Source: Bacillus weihaiensis (GTDB lineage: Bacteria > Bacillota > Bacilli > Bacillales > Bacillaceae). From it: a stretch of DNA of 64,000 nt. The notes under the pieces were generated by a model. It saw nothing but the letters and a program-made list of their open reading frames with translations. It was not told where the DNA came from and made no database searches. The stretch spans positions 2,764,501 through 2,828,500 of the forward strand of contig NZ_CP016020.1 of assembly GCF_001889165.1 (NCBI RefSeq), given 5' to 3'. Within the stretch, counting starts at the first letter, position 1, and the number at the start of each line of letters is the position of its first letter. Below are positions 17,621-26,375 of the stretch, piece by piece. The position numbers and the translations under genes were made by a program.

Positions 17621-18381
17621 GCCTTCACCCTCGCTCGCAATTCTTCTAACAGCTTTTCTTTTACTGAAATCACCTCTGGCTGATTTAAGTCTTTTAAGGT
17701 TCTTGGTCTCTTTAACGGGACCTTAACTTCCTTCAACTGTTTGACCGGAGTTTCTGTAATAATAAAAAGCCGATCGGATAAAAACAACGCTTCATTGACA
17801 TCATGAGTGATAAATAGAATTGTTTTTTTCCGTTTTTGCCATTGAGCTAACAGCCATTCCTGCATGGATAACTTTGTAATAGCATCTAAGGCACTGAAAG
17901 GTTCGTCTAAGAGTAAAAGCGGAGTTCCATTTACAATGGTGCGTAAAAAAGAAACTCTCTGTTTCATCCCGCCAGATAATTCACTAGGGTATTTGTTTTC
18001 CACACCCTTTAAGCCAAATTCCTCAAGCAATGGTAAAACTTGAGTAGAGGCTTCACGCTTTTTCACTCCTTTAATTTCTAAGGGCAGGGTAGCGTTTTCA
18101 AGAATTGTTCTCCAAGGCAAAAGTAAATCTTGCTGTGGCATATAGCCTACTTGCCCAAGACGATTTGCTGCTAACACTTCATTGATGAAAATGTCTCCTT
18201 CTGTTGGCTGCTCTAAGCCTGTAATTAGTTTAAATAATGTACTTTTTCCAGATCCACTTGGACCAATAATACTAACAAATTCACCCTCATTAATAGTTAA
18301 GTTTACTTTTTCTAACAGCGAATTTTCATTTCCAGTGTAGGTAAAGGAAACATGTTGGAACTCTAGAGCAAACTTATTCAT
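17617..18381 (-). CDS. thiZ: Thiamin-pyrimidine ABC transporter, ATPase
   Basis: 254 residues. Walker A GPSGSGKST, Q-loop (MPQQDLLLPWRT), signature LSGGMKQRV, Walker B LLLLDEPFSALD and H-loop FITHD are complete. The start ATG 18381 overlaps the tenA stop by eight bases; the upstream in-frame ATG would reach deep into tenA. It energises uptake through ThiX for ThiY-bound pyrimidine. Confidence 0.93.
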   Translation of the reverse strand: MNKFALEFQHVSFTYTGNENSLLEKVNLTINEGEFVSIIGPSGSGKSTLFKLITGLEQPTEGDIFINEVLAANRLGQVGYMPQQDLLLPWRTILENATLPLEIKGVKKREASTQVLPLLEEFGLKGVENKYPSELSGGMKQRVSFLRTIVNGTPLLLLDEPFSALDAITKLSMQEWLLAQWQKRKKTILFITHDVNEALFLSDRLFIITETPVKQLKEVKVPLKRPRTLKDLNQPEVISVKEKLLEELRARVKA

Positions 18382-19048
18382 CAATTGGCCACATCGCTTC
18401 ATTATAGGCCATATCCCAAAACATATATTCAAATCGTGTTGTATTAAGGAAGATTTCCTCTAATTTTGCAAGCTCTGCTTCTGGTTTACCTGCTGCAAGT
18501 TCATCCATTAAGTCGATACACCACGTAGCAAGTTCGCCGAATTCTTTAGAAGCATACATACTAATCCACTCTCCAAAAAACTCATGCTCACTAGCTCCTT
18601 CACGTCTACTTAAATCCTTGCCAATCTCCCAGTAACTCCACATGCAAGGTAAAAGAGCAGCAACAAGCTCTGCTAACGTACCATTTTGGCTAACGGCAAG
18701 CATATAATGTGTATACGCTAATGTCGTTGGAGAGGGTTTTGCTGCTTCAAGCTCTTCTTCGGATACACCAAATCTTTTGGCATACTGTCGATGTAACGAC
18801 ATTTCCTCTTCTAATGTGGAATGAAGCAAGCTAGCAAATTTCCCCATCGTTTTTAAATCCGTTGACTTTGCCGCCCCTAGTGCAAAAACCTTTGCGTACT
18901 CAATTAAATATAAGTAATCCTGTACCATATAAAATCGAAATTTTTCATGATTTAGACTACCATCCCCCATGCCTTGAACAAAAGGGTGCGCATGATTTTT
19001 CTCCCAAATAGGTAAAACATTTTCGTAGAGTCGTTGACTAAATTTCAT
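18374..19048 (-). CDS. tenA: Aminopyrimidine aminohydrolase (thiaminase II)
   Basis: 224 residues. With ATG 19048, which has GGGGG nine bases upstream, catalytic residues fall at D44, Y47 and C135, matching the numbering reported for B. subtilis TenA; Glu lies near 207. It hydrolyses aminomethyl-aminopyrimidine to HMP, the step after YlmB in salvage. The start overlaps the ylmB stop, and the gene is second in the operon. Confidence 0.95.
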   Translation of the reverse strand: MKFSQRLYENVLPIWEKNHAHPFVQGMGDGSLNHEKFRFYMVQDYLYLIEYAKVFALGAAKSTDLKTMGKFASLLHSTLEEEMSLHRQYAKRFGVSEEELEAAKPSPTTLAYTHYMLAVSQNGTLAELVAALLPCMWSYWEIGKDLSRREGASEHEFFGEWISMYASKEFGELATWCIDLMDELAAGKPEAELAKLEEIFLNTTRFEYMFWDMAYNEAMWPIDE

Positions 19049-20333
19049 TTTCATTTCCCCCTTTTTTTGTATGACACCATTCATAAATAAATGTTACCAA
19101 GACCTTTGTATAATCCAACAACTGCTTAATTGAAACTTGTTCATTAACAGAATGAGCAAACTCAAGAGTTCCTGGTCCATAAATGGCTGTCGGGATTCCT
19201 GCTTCTGCAAGCCAGCCTCCATCTGTTACAGTGGGTGATACATCAACGATAGCTTGATGTTTTAAAACTGCTTCATGTGCAGCTACTAATTTTTTGACAG
19301 CTAAGTGATTCTCATCCACTTCTAAAGATGGAAAGATTTCTCCTCTGTCTTCAATCATTGATTTGCCTCCCCATTCAAAGGTCGGCGGATTCTCTCTTAA
19401 CCAAGGATCTGCATTTGCAACTTGTAAAAGATGCTCTTCAACTTCCTTTATGATCTGTTCATGTGACTCATTCGGATAATAGTGAACCGTGATCCAAAGG
19501 CGACATTCGTCTGCTACAAAAGCTGCATGTCTCCCACCTTCAATAACAGCTGGATTTATTGTGTTTGTTCCGGGGATAAACCCGGGGTAGCTTTTGGTAA
19601 TTGCCCAATGCCGTTCAAGCTCCTGTATGCCCGCAATTATTTTCATCATCTTTTCAATTGCACTTGCAGCAAATAGATTTCCACCGGAGTGAATCATTTG
19701 CCTTCTTGTCGCATCATGATAGGTTTGCTTACTTTTTACAGTAACCCACCCTGTAATAACGCCACCTTGACCTTGAATATGTAAATCACTAGTATCTACC
19801 ACAACGGCAAAATCTGCCTTATACCCTCTATTACAGCAATCCAGTGTTCCTGCTTCACCTACCTCCTCTCCAATCACAGATTGGAAAATCAGATCGCCTG
19901 GAAGCTCAATTCCCGCTTCGTGCATAAGCAAAATAGCAAACAAGGCTCCGGCTAAACCACCTTTCATATCCGCAGCACCACGCCCAACTATAGCTCCATT
20001 CCTTATAACAGGAATAAAAGGGTCCACCTCCCACTCCTCGTCTTCACTCACCTCCGCTACATCGATATGTCCATTTACTATTAAGCTCTTGTATTTTGTA
20101 GATGATTTTCCTTTTAATACACCCACTACATTTGGGTCATTCGGATAAACATCCCACATATCTATTTCAAAGTTCTTTTCATGTAGGAAATCTGCTACAA
20201 ATTGTTGCGCTTGGCTTGTATTCCGAGCAGGAGGCGCAGGAGTTTTGTATTCAATTAGTTTTTTCACTAAATTGATTAATTCTTCTTCACGCAGATCAAC
20301 TTGCTTGAGTAGGTCATCTAAACGTTCAGACAT
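19038..20333 (-). CDS. ylmB: Formylaminopyrimidine deformylase, M20 family
   Basis: 431 residues. M20 metallohydrolase motifs are present: NGHIDVAEV, GRGAADMKGGLAG, IGEEVGEAGT and VSPTVTDGGWLAE. YlmB removes the formyl group from formylaminopyrimidine, giving TenA its substrate. As first gene after a TPP riboswitch with tenA and thiZXY behind it, the identification is strong; outside this context it would look like acetylornithine deacetylase or ArgE-like peptidase. AAAGGAGG precedes the ATG. Confidence 0.94.
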   Translation of the reverse strand: MSERLDDLLKQVDLREEELINLVKKLIEYKTPAPPARNTSQAQQFVADFLHEKNFEIDMWDVYPNDPNVVGVLKGKSSTKYKSLIVNGHIDVAEVSEDEEWEVDPFIPVIRNGAIVGRGAADMKGGLAGALFAILLMHEAGIELPGDLIFQSVIGEEVGEAGTLDCCNRGYKADFAVVVDTSDLHIQGQGGVITGWVTVKSKQTYHDATRRQMIHSGGNLFAASAIEKMMKIIAGIQELERHWAITKSYPGFIPGTNTINPAVIEGGRHAAFVADECRLWITVHYYPNESHEQIIKEVEEHLLQVANADPWLRENPPTFEWGGKSMIEDRGEIFPSLEVDENHLAVKKLVAAHEAVLKHQAIVDVSPTVTDGGWLAEAGIPTAIYGPGTLEFAHSVNEQVSIKQLLDYTKVLVTFIYEWCHTKKGGNENEI

Positions 20334-20423
20334 TGGTTTTTCCTCCTTTAATATTTGATGATCAAGAAAGAGACTCTCTTCTTACCACACTAGAAGAAGT
20401 GAGAAGCTCTTTCTTTTTGGACA

Positions 20424-20458
20424 TAAAAAAACCACTTCTTAAGGAAAAGAAGTGGTTT
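20424..20458 (-). terminator. Riboswitch-controlled attenuator before ylmB
   Basis: Stem AAACCACTTCTT / AAGAAGTGGTTT followed on the minus strand by a run of T. It lies between the TPP aptamer and ylmB, so TPP binding is expected to favour it and stop transcription. Confidence 0.88.
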
Positions 20459-20515
20459 GAACAGACAAATAGTAGTCTACTAGAAAAACGATATTTTCTC
20501 GAATGTACATTCAAA

Positions 20516-20605
20516 CACCTCTTCCCTCCGCTAGTATTATCTAGATCAGGTAATAAGGGTCAAGACTTAATCGTCTCTCTCAGCTAAAGTGCTCCCCTAG
20601 TGGTG
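20516..20605 (-). promoter_or_regulatory. TPP riboswitch (THI box)
   Basis: On the minus strand the aptamer reads CACCACTAGGGGAGC, then GCTGAGA, ACCCTT, ACCTGATCTAGATAATAC and AGCGGAGGGAAGAGGTG. These are the conserved TPP-aptamer blocks in order, and the ends pair as P1 (CACC/GGTG). It lies 183 bases before ylmB and controls ylmB-tenA-thiZXY. Confidence 0.95.
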
Positions 20606-20675
20606 AAAACGTTATGAAGTTATTTTATTTTTAACATACTCTGATTCTTTTGGCAATAACTGAAATTCTTTTAAG

Positions 20676-21647
20676 TTAGTTATCTGTTTTTAGAAGCTTC
20701 CCTTTTAATTGATCTTTTTCATCTTCTAGCTTTTTAAATAAAAATCCAAAAAGAGACGCTAACACCTGCTGAAAGAGCATACCCACAACAACAGGTACAG
20801 CAACTGGTGCAGGAAAGTATTGAACAGCAATAACGGCACCAGCACTAATATTTCGCATACCTCCTGTAAACATCATCACAAGCTTAGTATCCCGATCTCT
20901 CTTGAATATGTGACCCAAAAGCCAAGCCAGTATGTAACCTAAAGCAGCAAGTAAAAATACGGTTATGATAATTTTCAGTAATGTCTCCCCTTCGCTTTTT
21001 AAGAAAGGCGCTACAACCGCCCCGTTAATCATAACGACTGAAGCTAATGCTACCTTAGAAAATGGGGCTAGTTTTTTTGAAGCTATACGACTTTTCCCTT
21101 TTGTTATTGAATGAATAATCATTCCAAATAAAGACGGAATCACCACCATATATAATAGTCCCATCATCATACTCAAAATGTTCATTTCAACCTTTTCACC
21201 TACTAAACACGCAAGTGCGTATGGCACTAATAAAGGAGATAAGATTGTATCTATTAAAATGATAGAAAGAGCTAAACCCATATTTCCTTTATAGATCGTT
21301 ACCCAAATAAAACTCGTTATCCCAGTTGGAATAACACTTGCAAGCACAAGTCCTGTGATTGTCAATTGATCTTGAAATACAACCTGACCAACTGACCAAG
21401 CGATTAAAGGCATAAGAACATGTAGTAATAGTAAAACAACCACTATAGGGAACGGATGCTTTAGACTTGAGGTTAAGGAACGAAAGCTTGAGCTTAAACT
21501 CCCTGAAAAGGTCATAAACGCAAAAATAAATGGAATGAAAGAAGAGTAACCAACAAGTTGCTCAGTAAACAAAACCCCTATACCAACACTGAGTGGGGTG
21601 ATAAACGGCATGAATTTTTCTAGCCGCCGATTTAAAGCTTCGAGCAT
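20676..21647 (-). CDS. BASS-family (bile acid:sodium symporter-like) transporter
   Basis: 323 residues, about nine or ten helices, with the BASS features ASVIPTGITSFIWVTIYKGN and MMFTGGMRNISAGAVIA. The family couples uptake of organic anions to sodium. ATG 21647 is preceded by GGAGAATGTGAA; a longer frame upstream is not supported by a ribosome site. It follows the thiamin operon divergently only in the sense of sharing the intergenic space with the riboswitch; a link to thiamin precursors is possible but unproven. Confidence 0.85.
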   Translation of the reverse strand: MLEALNRRLEKFMPFITPLSVGIGVLFTEQLVGYSSFIPFIFAFMTFSGSLSSSFRSLTSSLKHPFPIVVVLLLLHVLMPLIAWSVGQVVFQDQLTITGLVLASVIPTGITSFIWVTIYKGNMGLALSIILIDTILSPLLVPYALACLVGEKVEMNILSMMMGLLYMVVIPSLFGMIIHSITKGKSRIASKKLAPFSKVALASVVMINGAVVAPFLKSEGETLLKIIITVFLLAALGYILAWLLGHIFKRDRDTKLVMMFTGGMRNISAGAVIAVQYFPAPVAVPVVVGMLFQQVLASLFGFLFKKLEDEKDQLKGKLLKTDN

Positions 21648-21915
21648 TTCACATTCTCCTAATCTAATTACCAATCTCGTAAAGTAATAAATAAATTGTT
21701 GTACCGAAAAAATGCTACTCGAACTAATTTTATCATACATGATCTCAGTAGCTTTGCTTCCATAATAACAAAAACGAAAACCCCTTTATTAATTCCTATT
21801 ATGCAGCCACCTTTTTGCATTGTTTTTTTCAACTAGCAGGGAAGACCATCTTTACAGTAAAAATACCACTATTTTACTTTTGTATTTTCCTTAGAGTAGT
21901 ACAACCTAAGTAAGG

Positions 21916-22815
21916 ATGCTTATTAGAAAATTAATTGATCTGATAAAAAAAGTAACGGAGCTGGCAAATACATTGAAACCAATTTTCATTACACTTATCT
22001 TATTTATTATGATGATTCCGATTTCCGTACGTACATATGCTTTTACGTCTTCTGTCTATCCTATAAGTTTTCAACCCCACTTTCAAGATTGGGAAACCGT
22101 CAATCAGCTAATTCCACGTCAGTCCATTTTCCCTGTCATTGATGTGGACTCAGGTAAAAGCTTTCTCGTCCAAAGACGTGCTGGAAGTGGACACGCTGAC
22201 GTTCAACCTTTAACCAAACAGGACACAGATATCATGAAGAATATTTATCAAGGAAAATGGAGTTGGCATAGGCGAGCAATCTTTATTGTAGCAAATGATC
22301 AATTAATTCCCGCATCGATGCATGGAATGCCACACGGTGCAGGTGCATTAGCTAATGGCTTTTCAGGACATTTTTGTATTCATTTTCCCGGAAGTACGAC
22401 ACATGGTTCTGGGAAACCAGACCCCTCTCATCACGTGATGATTTTAAAAGCTGCGGGTAAATTTGACGAGTATGTAAACCATCTTTCACCACACGAGCTT
22501 CTTGATGCTTTTTTTGTAATAGTGAAAAATAATGACAAAGAATTGCTAAAAAAAGTTGTTCTTACTGAATATGATGCTAATAACCAGCTTCAAACTCTAG
22601 ATAAGATAGAGGCCATACGATGGACGATAGATGACAATGCACAAGAGGTAAACGAATTCACAAGAAAGCTGGATGTTGAGGTTAAAATGTATGTGAAAGA
22701 AATCGGGCCAAGTAAGACTACATTATCTTTTTTTCTTATAAGAACCTCTCCAATAAGTGAGTGGAAAGTTGTAATTGATCCATTGAGTGACTTTTTAAGA
22801 GAAGTTGATTCATAA
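21916..22815 (+). CDS. Secreted/membrane-anchored protein with Cys-His motif (function unknown)
   Basis: 299 residues. A hydrophobic segment at about residues 21-40 is a signal or anchor. The conserved core (about 70-180) contains FLVQRRAGSGHADVQPL, MPHGAGALANGFSGHFCIHF and GSTTHGSGKPDPSHH. The order His, then S/T-x-His-x-Cys-hydrophobic is reminiscent of L,D-transpeptidase active sites (SHGCIRM), but the match is loose. I recall similar unnamed proteins in Bacillus. The ribosome site is weak (TAAGG against the ATG). It lies 99 bases before a VanW-family gene. Confidence 0.75.
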   Translation: MLIRKLIDLIKKVTELANTLKPIFITLILFIMMIPISVRTYAFTSSVYPISFQPHFQDWETVNQLIPRQSIFPVIDVDSGKSFLVQRRAGSGHADVQPLTKQDTDIMKNIYQGKWSWHRRAIFIVANDQLIPASMHGMPHGAGALANGFSGHFCIHFPGSTTHGSGKPDPSHHVMILKAAGKFDEYVNHLSPHELLDAFFVIVKNNDKELLKKVVLTEYDANNQLQTLDKIEAIRWTIDDNAQEVNEFTRKLDVEVKMYVKEIGPSKTTLSFFLIRTSPISEWKVVIDPLSDFLREVDS

Positions 22816-22914
22816 GAAACAGCTTCTCCTTCATTTAGCAAACTTGTTTTTAGAGCAATAAAGGATGTAATCATAAATAGAAGGCGAAGAATGAAAGGAA
22901 AGGTGGAGTACGTG

Positions 22915-23763
22915 ATGAAATTGTTATTTGCTATGTACCTTTTGTTCTCTGTGCAACCAACCGATTTATCGGAAAATATCTCCATTCTTCATAATCAAAA
23001 GGAAGTGAAATCTTTACATAGATCCGAGCTCACCCTTTTTCCTAGTGATCAAGTCATGCTTGATTATAGTAAGGTTGATGAACTGTTAGATAGCATCGAT
23101 TCTTCAACCTATAAACCTCCTATCAACGCCTATATTAATGAACAGCATCAACTAGTCAGTGAAGAGGTTGGCTATCGTTTAGATGAGAGGAAATTTCTTG
23201 AATTACTATACACTCGATATTTTTCAGGTGGCCCAGCAACGTTAAGGATCCCTTTACAGACGCTTCATCCTAGAGTCGACAGTGAGTTACTATCAAGTAT
23301 TAGGACAAAACAGATTGGATATTATACAACCACTTTCAATACACGCAATAAACAACGCTCTCAAAATATTCGACTTGCCTCTCAAGCGATCAATAACCAC
23401 GTCGTTTTTCCAGGAGAGATTTTTTCGTTTAATTCAGTTGTTGGCAAGCGTACAACAGAAAAAGGTTATTTGCCAGCACCGGTTATTGTAAAGGGCGAGC
23501 TATCTGAAGGTATCGGAGGTGGAATTTGTCAAGTATCGTCCACACTATTTAATGCTGTTGATTACGCGAAGGTGGACATTATTGAACGATACTCACACAG
23601 CCGCTCTGTCCCTTACGTCCCACCAAATCGTGATGCAACCGTTAGCTGGTATGGTCCTGACTTTACATTCAGAAACCAACACAACCAGCCAATCCTCATC
23701 CAATCAAAGATCTACCATGGCACCCTTTCCATTTCTATCTTCTCCTCCGATGCATTTGAATAG
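22915..23763 (+). CDS. VanW-family protein
   Basis: 282 residues. Signal-like N-terminus (MKLLFAMYLLFSV), then the VanW domain with YTTTFNTRNKQRSQNIRLAS, VVFPGEIFSFN, GGICQVSSTLFNAV and the C-terminal VSWYGPDFTFRN. VanW-type proteins are extracytoplasmic and linked to cell envelope functions of unknown chemistry. ATG 22915 is chosen for the GGTGGAG upstream; an ATG 24 bases earlier is less well placed. Probably co-expressed with the preceding Cys-His protein. Confidence 0.9.
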   Translation: MKLLFAMYLLFSVQPTDLSENISILHNQKEVKSLHRSELTLFPSDQVMLDYSKVDELLDSIDSSTYKPPINAYINEQHQLVSEEVGYRLDERKFLELLYTRYFSGGPATLRIPLQTLHPRVDSELLSSIRTKQIGYYTTTFNTRNKQRSQNIRLASQAINNHVVFPGEIFSFNSVVGKRTTEKGYLPAPVIVKGELSEGIGGGICQVSSTLFNAVDYAKVDIIERYSHSRSVPYVPPNRDATVSWYGPDFTFRNQHNQPILIQSKIYHGTLSISIFSSDAFE

Positions 23764-23767
23764 AAGT

Positions 23768-23864
23768 GGTGCCAGTCCCCCACCTCATTAAAGCAAGAAA
23801 GTAAACACACGATCTGCGACCACATGAACATTTTAACGCTTTACCAGAGTGGGGGCCTGGCACC
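23768..23864. repeat. GGTGCCAG / CTGGCACC hairpin repeat
   Basis: GGTGCCAGTCCCCCAC at 23768 pairs with GTGGGGGCCTGGCACC ending 23864 (15 of 16 positions), with a 65-base loop. Same family as 36019-36067. It follows the VanW stop by four bases and may end its transcript. Confidence 0.75.
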
Positions 23865-23882
23865 TAAAAAAACCAAAAATAA

Positions 23883-24110
23883 AAACCAGCATCCCTAAGA
23901 GGGAACTGGTTTCAATTTAAAAGGTATGTGCCGCGATTGCCGCATCGTAGATTATAGAGTTTTAAACCACACTCCTACAAGTGGGTGTCTGCAGAGAATT
24001 TCATACCTTCCTCTACGTAATGAAGGCTTGGTATTCCGTCCTCAATGTAAAACTCCCTATTTCAGCTTAAAGGTTAAAACTTTATAAAAAATGCGTACAG
24101 CGCAGCTTGT
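23883..24110 (-). ncRNA. Probable 6S RNA
   Basis: Minus-strand transcript of about 190-230 bases with its own promoter and terminator. The 5' part GCTGCG (24099-24106 area) pairs with CGCGGC near 23930, and CGCAU pairs with AUGCG, giving a closing stem; GAGUUUUA pairs with UAAAACUC, giving the next long helix. Between them lies an asymmetric bubble whose 5' side contains AAAGUUUUAACCUUU about 30-42 bases from the start. A rod with a central bubble and product-RNA-like template at that position is the 6S architecture. Terminator stem AACCAG/CTGGTT with CCCT/AGGG at 23883-23912. Another structured RNA cannot be excluded. Confidence 0.62.
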
Positions 24111-24116
24111 ATAGTT

Positions 24117-24145
24117 ATAATACTAGATTCATTCGTCTAATGCAA
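24117..24145 (-). promoter_or_regulatory. Sigma-A-type promoter of the probable 6S RNA
   Basis: Minus strand TTGCAT (24145-24140), 17-base spacer, TATTAT (24122-24117); start expected near 24110, which begins the closing stem. Confidence 0.6.
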
Positions 24146-24172
24146 TAGGTAATTCTTCCAGTCATTGATTTT

Positions 24173-25369
24173 CTATCCTAACATACCTTTTAATTTACTC
24201 ACAATCTCATCTGCTGGTAATTCCTTCTCTCCCCCACCTTGAACAAAAGAAGGCTTGCCGCCACCTTTACCATTTATCAATGCAAGAACCTCTTTTAGTG
24301 CAACGTTTAGATTCATTTCTATATTATCGGTTCTCGCAAGAACGATTTGGATCTTATCTTCTTGTTCAACAACAAATATAATAACTGTTTCTGTTCGGTT
24401 TTCATTCTCACTATGTATGATCGCTCTTGCTAATTGTTGTAGCTCCTGGATCTCCCGTCTAACAAATACTTTCGCAATGACCTTGTTATCCTTTTCTTCT
24501 ACTAATTCCTTTGCCTCATATTGTAGAAGTCGATTCGTTAGCTCTTCTACCTTCATTTCTAACTCAATAGAAGTCTTCACCATTTTATCAGTTGCCTGAA
24601 TCATCTCTTCTTGTGGAGCATTTAATAGACCTGTTAATTTTTCAATTACAGCATGCTTAGCCTGAAGCTGATTGAGAACTCTAGCACCACATACAAATTG
24701 TATCCGAATATGCTTCTTTTGCTTTTCCCAGCCTAGAATTTTCACTCCAGAAACCTGTCCAGTTGAATGAGGATGTGTTCCTCCACACCCATTGTAATCA
24801 ATATCAGGAATAATCACTAAACGAATGTTGTCAGTAACGGAAAGCTCTTTCCTCAAATTATAGCCAGAAAGCTCCTCCTGTGAAACCCACTTCGTTATAA
24901 TAGGATGATTCGCCAAAATCATTCGATTTGCAGCTAGCTCTGCTTTTTCAAGCTCTTCGTTAGTAATACTCGGAACCTCAAGATCAATCGTACAGATTTC
25001 TTTCCCTAAATGAAAACTGATTGTTTTGTAGCTCCACACATCTTCAAAAGCGGCGGATAAAATATGTTGCCCTGCATGTTGCTGCATATGATCAAATCGT
25101 CTTGTCCAATTTATTTCGCAGAACACATCATTATCCTCAGGAAATTCTTCAACATAATGGCGAATCTCCCTATTTACTTCCACAACCTCTACTACATTAA
25201 CCCCATTAATCGTTCCTATATCACACGGTTGCCCCCCTCCAGTTGGGTAAAAAGCTGTTTCTTCCAATAAAATAAAAAGTCTTCCATCATCTGCTTTCTT
25301 CTTTTGGATAACCTTTGTAGAAAAAGATGATTTATAGGCATCTTCATAATACAATTTAGTTGTTGTCAT
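24173..25369 (-). CDS. Alanyl-tRNA editing protein, AlaX-L type with DHHA1 domain
   Basis: 398 residues. The editing domain shows HMQQHAGQHIL and CGGTHPHSTGQ, the four zinc/active-site ligands of AlaRS editing modules; FYPTGGGQPCD is the N-terminal signature. A helical linker (about 250-300) and a DHHA1-like C-terminus ending GGGKPSFVQGGG follow, so the protein resembles AlaRS without the aminoacylation half. It hydrolyses Ser- or Gly-tRNA(Ala) in trans. ATG 25369 has GGAGTGAG upstream; the longer frame lacks a site. Confidence 0.92.
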   Translation of the reverse strand: MTTTKLYYEDAYKSSFSTKVIQKKKADDGRLFILLEETAFYPTGGGQPCDIGTINGVNVVEVVEVNREIRHYVEEFPEDNDVFCEINWTRRFDHMQQHAGQHILSAAFEDVWSYKTISFHLGKEICTIDLEVPSITNEELEKAELAANRMILANHPIITKWVSQEELSGYNLRKELSVTDNIRLVIIPDIDYNGCGGTHPHSTGQVSGVKILGWEKQKKHIRIQFVCGARVLNQLQAKHAVIEKLTGLLNAPQEEMIQATDKMVKTSIELEMKVEELTNRLLQYEAKELVEEKDNKVIAKVFVRREIQELQQLARAIIHSENENRTETVIIFVVEQEDKIQIVLARTDNIEMNLNVALKEVLALINGKGGGKPSFVQGGGEKELPADEIVSKLKGMLG

Positions 25370-25490
25370 TCTCACTCCACTCACCTTACATCCATTTTCT
25401 CCAACTATAGCATAACAGAAAGATAGCGTCATTACTCACATTACACAACCTCCTTGACGCCTTATCTACACCCAAACAACTAAAGTAATG

Positions 25491-25520
25491 GCATATTGAT
25501 AACAAATAGTCCACATGAAA
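25491..25520 (+). promoter_or_regulatory. Possible sigma-G promoter for the SASP gene
   Basis: GCATA at 25491-25495, 18-base spacer, CATGAAA at 25514-25520, fitting the sigma-G pattern (GCATR, CATnnTA) except at one -10 position. SASP genes are typically sigma-G controlled. Confidence 0.45.
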
Positions 25521-25581
25521 AGAAAAAGTAAAACAGAAACTAACTTGAACCATTATTTCCATCTAAAAGGAGGGTCAAAAT

Positions 25582-25773
25582 TTGACAAACCAACAGGAAC
25601 ATAGAAGAAAATTTGAAATTGCACATGAATTAGGCATTCCACTTCACGAGGGGAACAACGGTGAGTTAACCTCTAAGCAAGCAGGCAAAATTGGAGGGAG
25701 AATTGGCGGCAACATAGTAAAGGAAATGATCAAGCAATCTGAGGAGCAGTTGAAGAATCACTTACCTAAATAA
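25582..25773 (+). CDS. Small acid-soluble spore protein, alpha/beta type
   Basis: 63 residues. KFEIAHELGI contains the Glu-Ile/Ala GPR-cleavage-like site region, and GELTSKQAGKIGGRIGGNIVKEMI matches the DNA-binding part of alpha/beta SASPs. These proteins coat and protect spore DNA in the forespore and are degraded on germination. TTG start has AAAGGAGGGTC upstream. It is shorter and more diverged than the major SspA/SspB proteins, so probably a minor species. Terminator follows at 25858. Confidence 0.9.
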   Translation: MTNQQEHRRKFEIAHELGIPLHEGNNGELTSKQAGKIGGRIGGNIVKEMIKQSEEQLKNHLPK

Positions 25774-25857
25774 TGTCGTCTATATTTAACACTATGCTAG
25801 AGTATTTACGTAATGGATGCTTTCTTAAAAGCAATAAAAGGTTTCACAATACAAAAA

Positions 25858-25889
25858 CAGACCTTTTACTCTGTAAGGTCTGCTTTTTC
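25858..25889 (+). terminator. Terminator after SASP gene
   Basis: Stem CAGACCTT / AAGGTCTG with a 9-base loop and CTTTTTCC, 85 bases after the stop. Confidence 0.85.
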
Positions 25890-25935
25890 CAATCTTTCAA
25901 CTTTTTTACACATCGTTTAATAAGCTCTTTAAAAA

Positions 25936-26121
25936 TCAAATCAATTTATTGGAGCTAGCTTTTTGTGTTTTACATTTTAAAATATAATAGGTTGCTGTTG
26001 TAATAATTTGGATTGTTAACCCACCTAGTAAACATATATTAAAAGAACCACTTCCTATTTGAGTTATACCTATTATTGATAATAATACCCCTATAAAGTT
26101 TATAAACCATAGTTTTCCCAT
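25936..26121 (-). CDS. Hypothetical two-helix membrane protein
   Basis: 61 residues, two hydrophobic helices and a basic tail (LKCKTQKASSNK). The ribosome site is weak (AATGGGG, 11 bases before ATG). Composition looks protein-like, but no family was recognised; its reality is uncertain. Confidence 0.45.
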   Translation of the reverse strand: MGKLWFINFIGVLLSIIGITQIGSGSFNICLLGGLTIQIITTATYYILKCKTQKASSNKLI

Positions 26122-26375
26122 GTCAAAACCCCATTTTCAAAATTGATGACTATACCTTTTAGCATAATAACAACTAGCAATATCATCTATAATGCGAAAT
26201 ATCCAGCTGATGTGTAAAACAATACATTAGATTGATTGATACATTTAAAAAACACTTAGTGGTATACTTCAACATGCTTCTCAAGCACTTGAAAAGTGTA
26301 ACAATAGATTATAATGTACTAATGGTGCTTGTCATGTCTTCTTATATATGTCAGCATATTTATTCACCTTCTGCA

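Noticed and set aside
25773-25958. 61-codon frame on plus after the SASP
   Set aside because: Runs through the SASP terminator hairpin.
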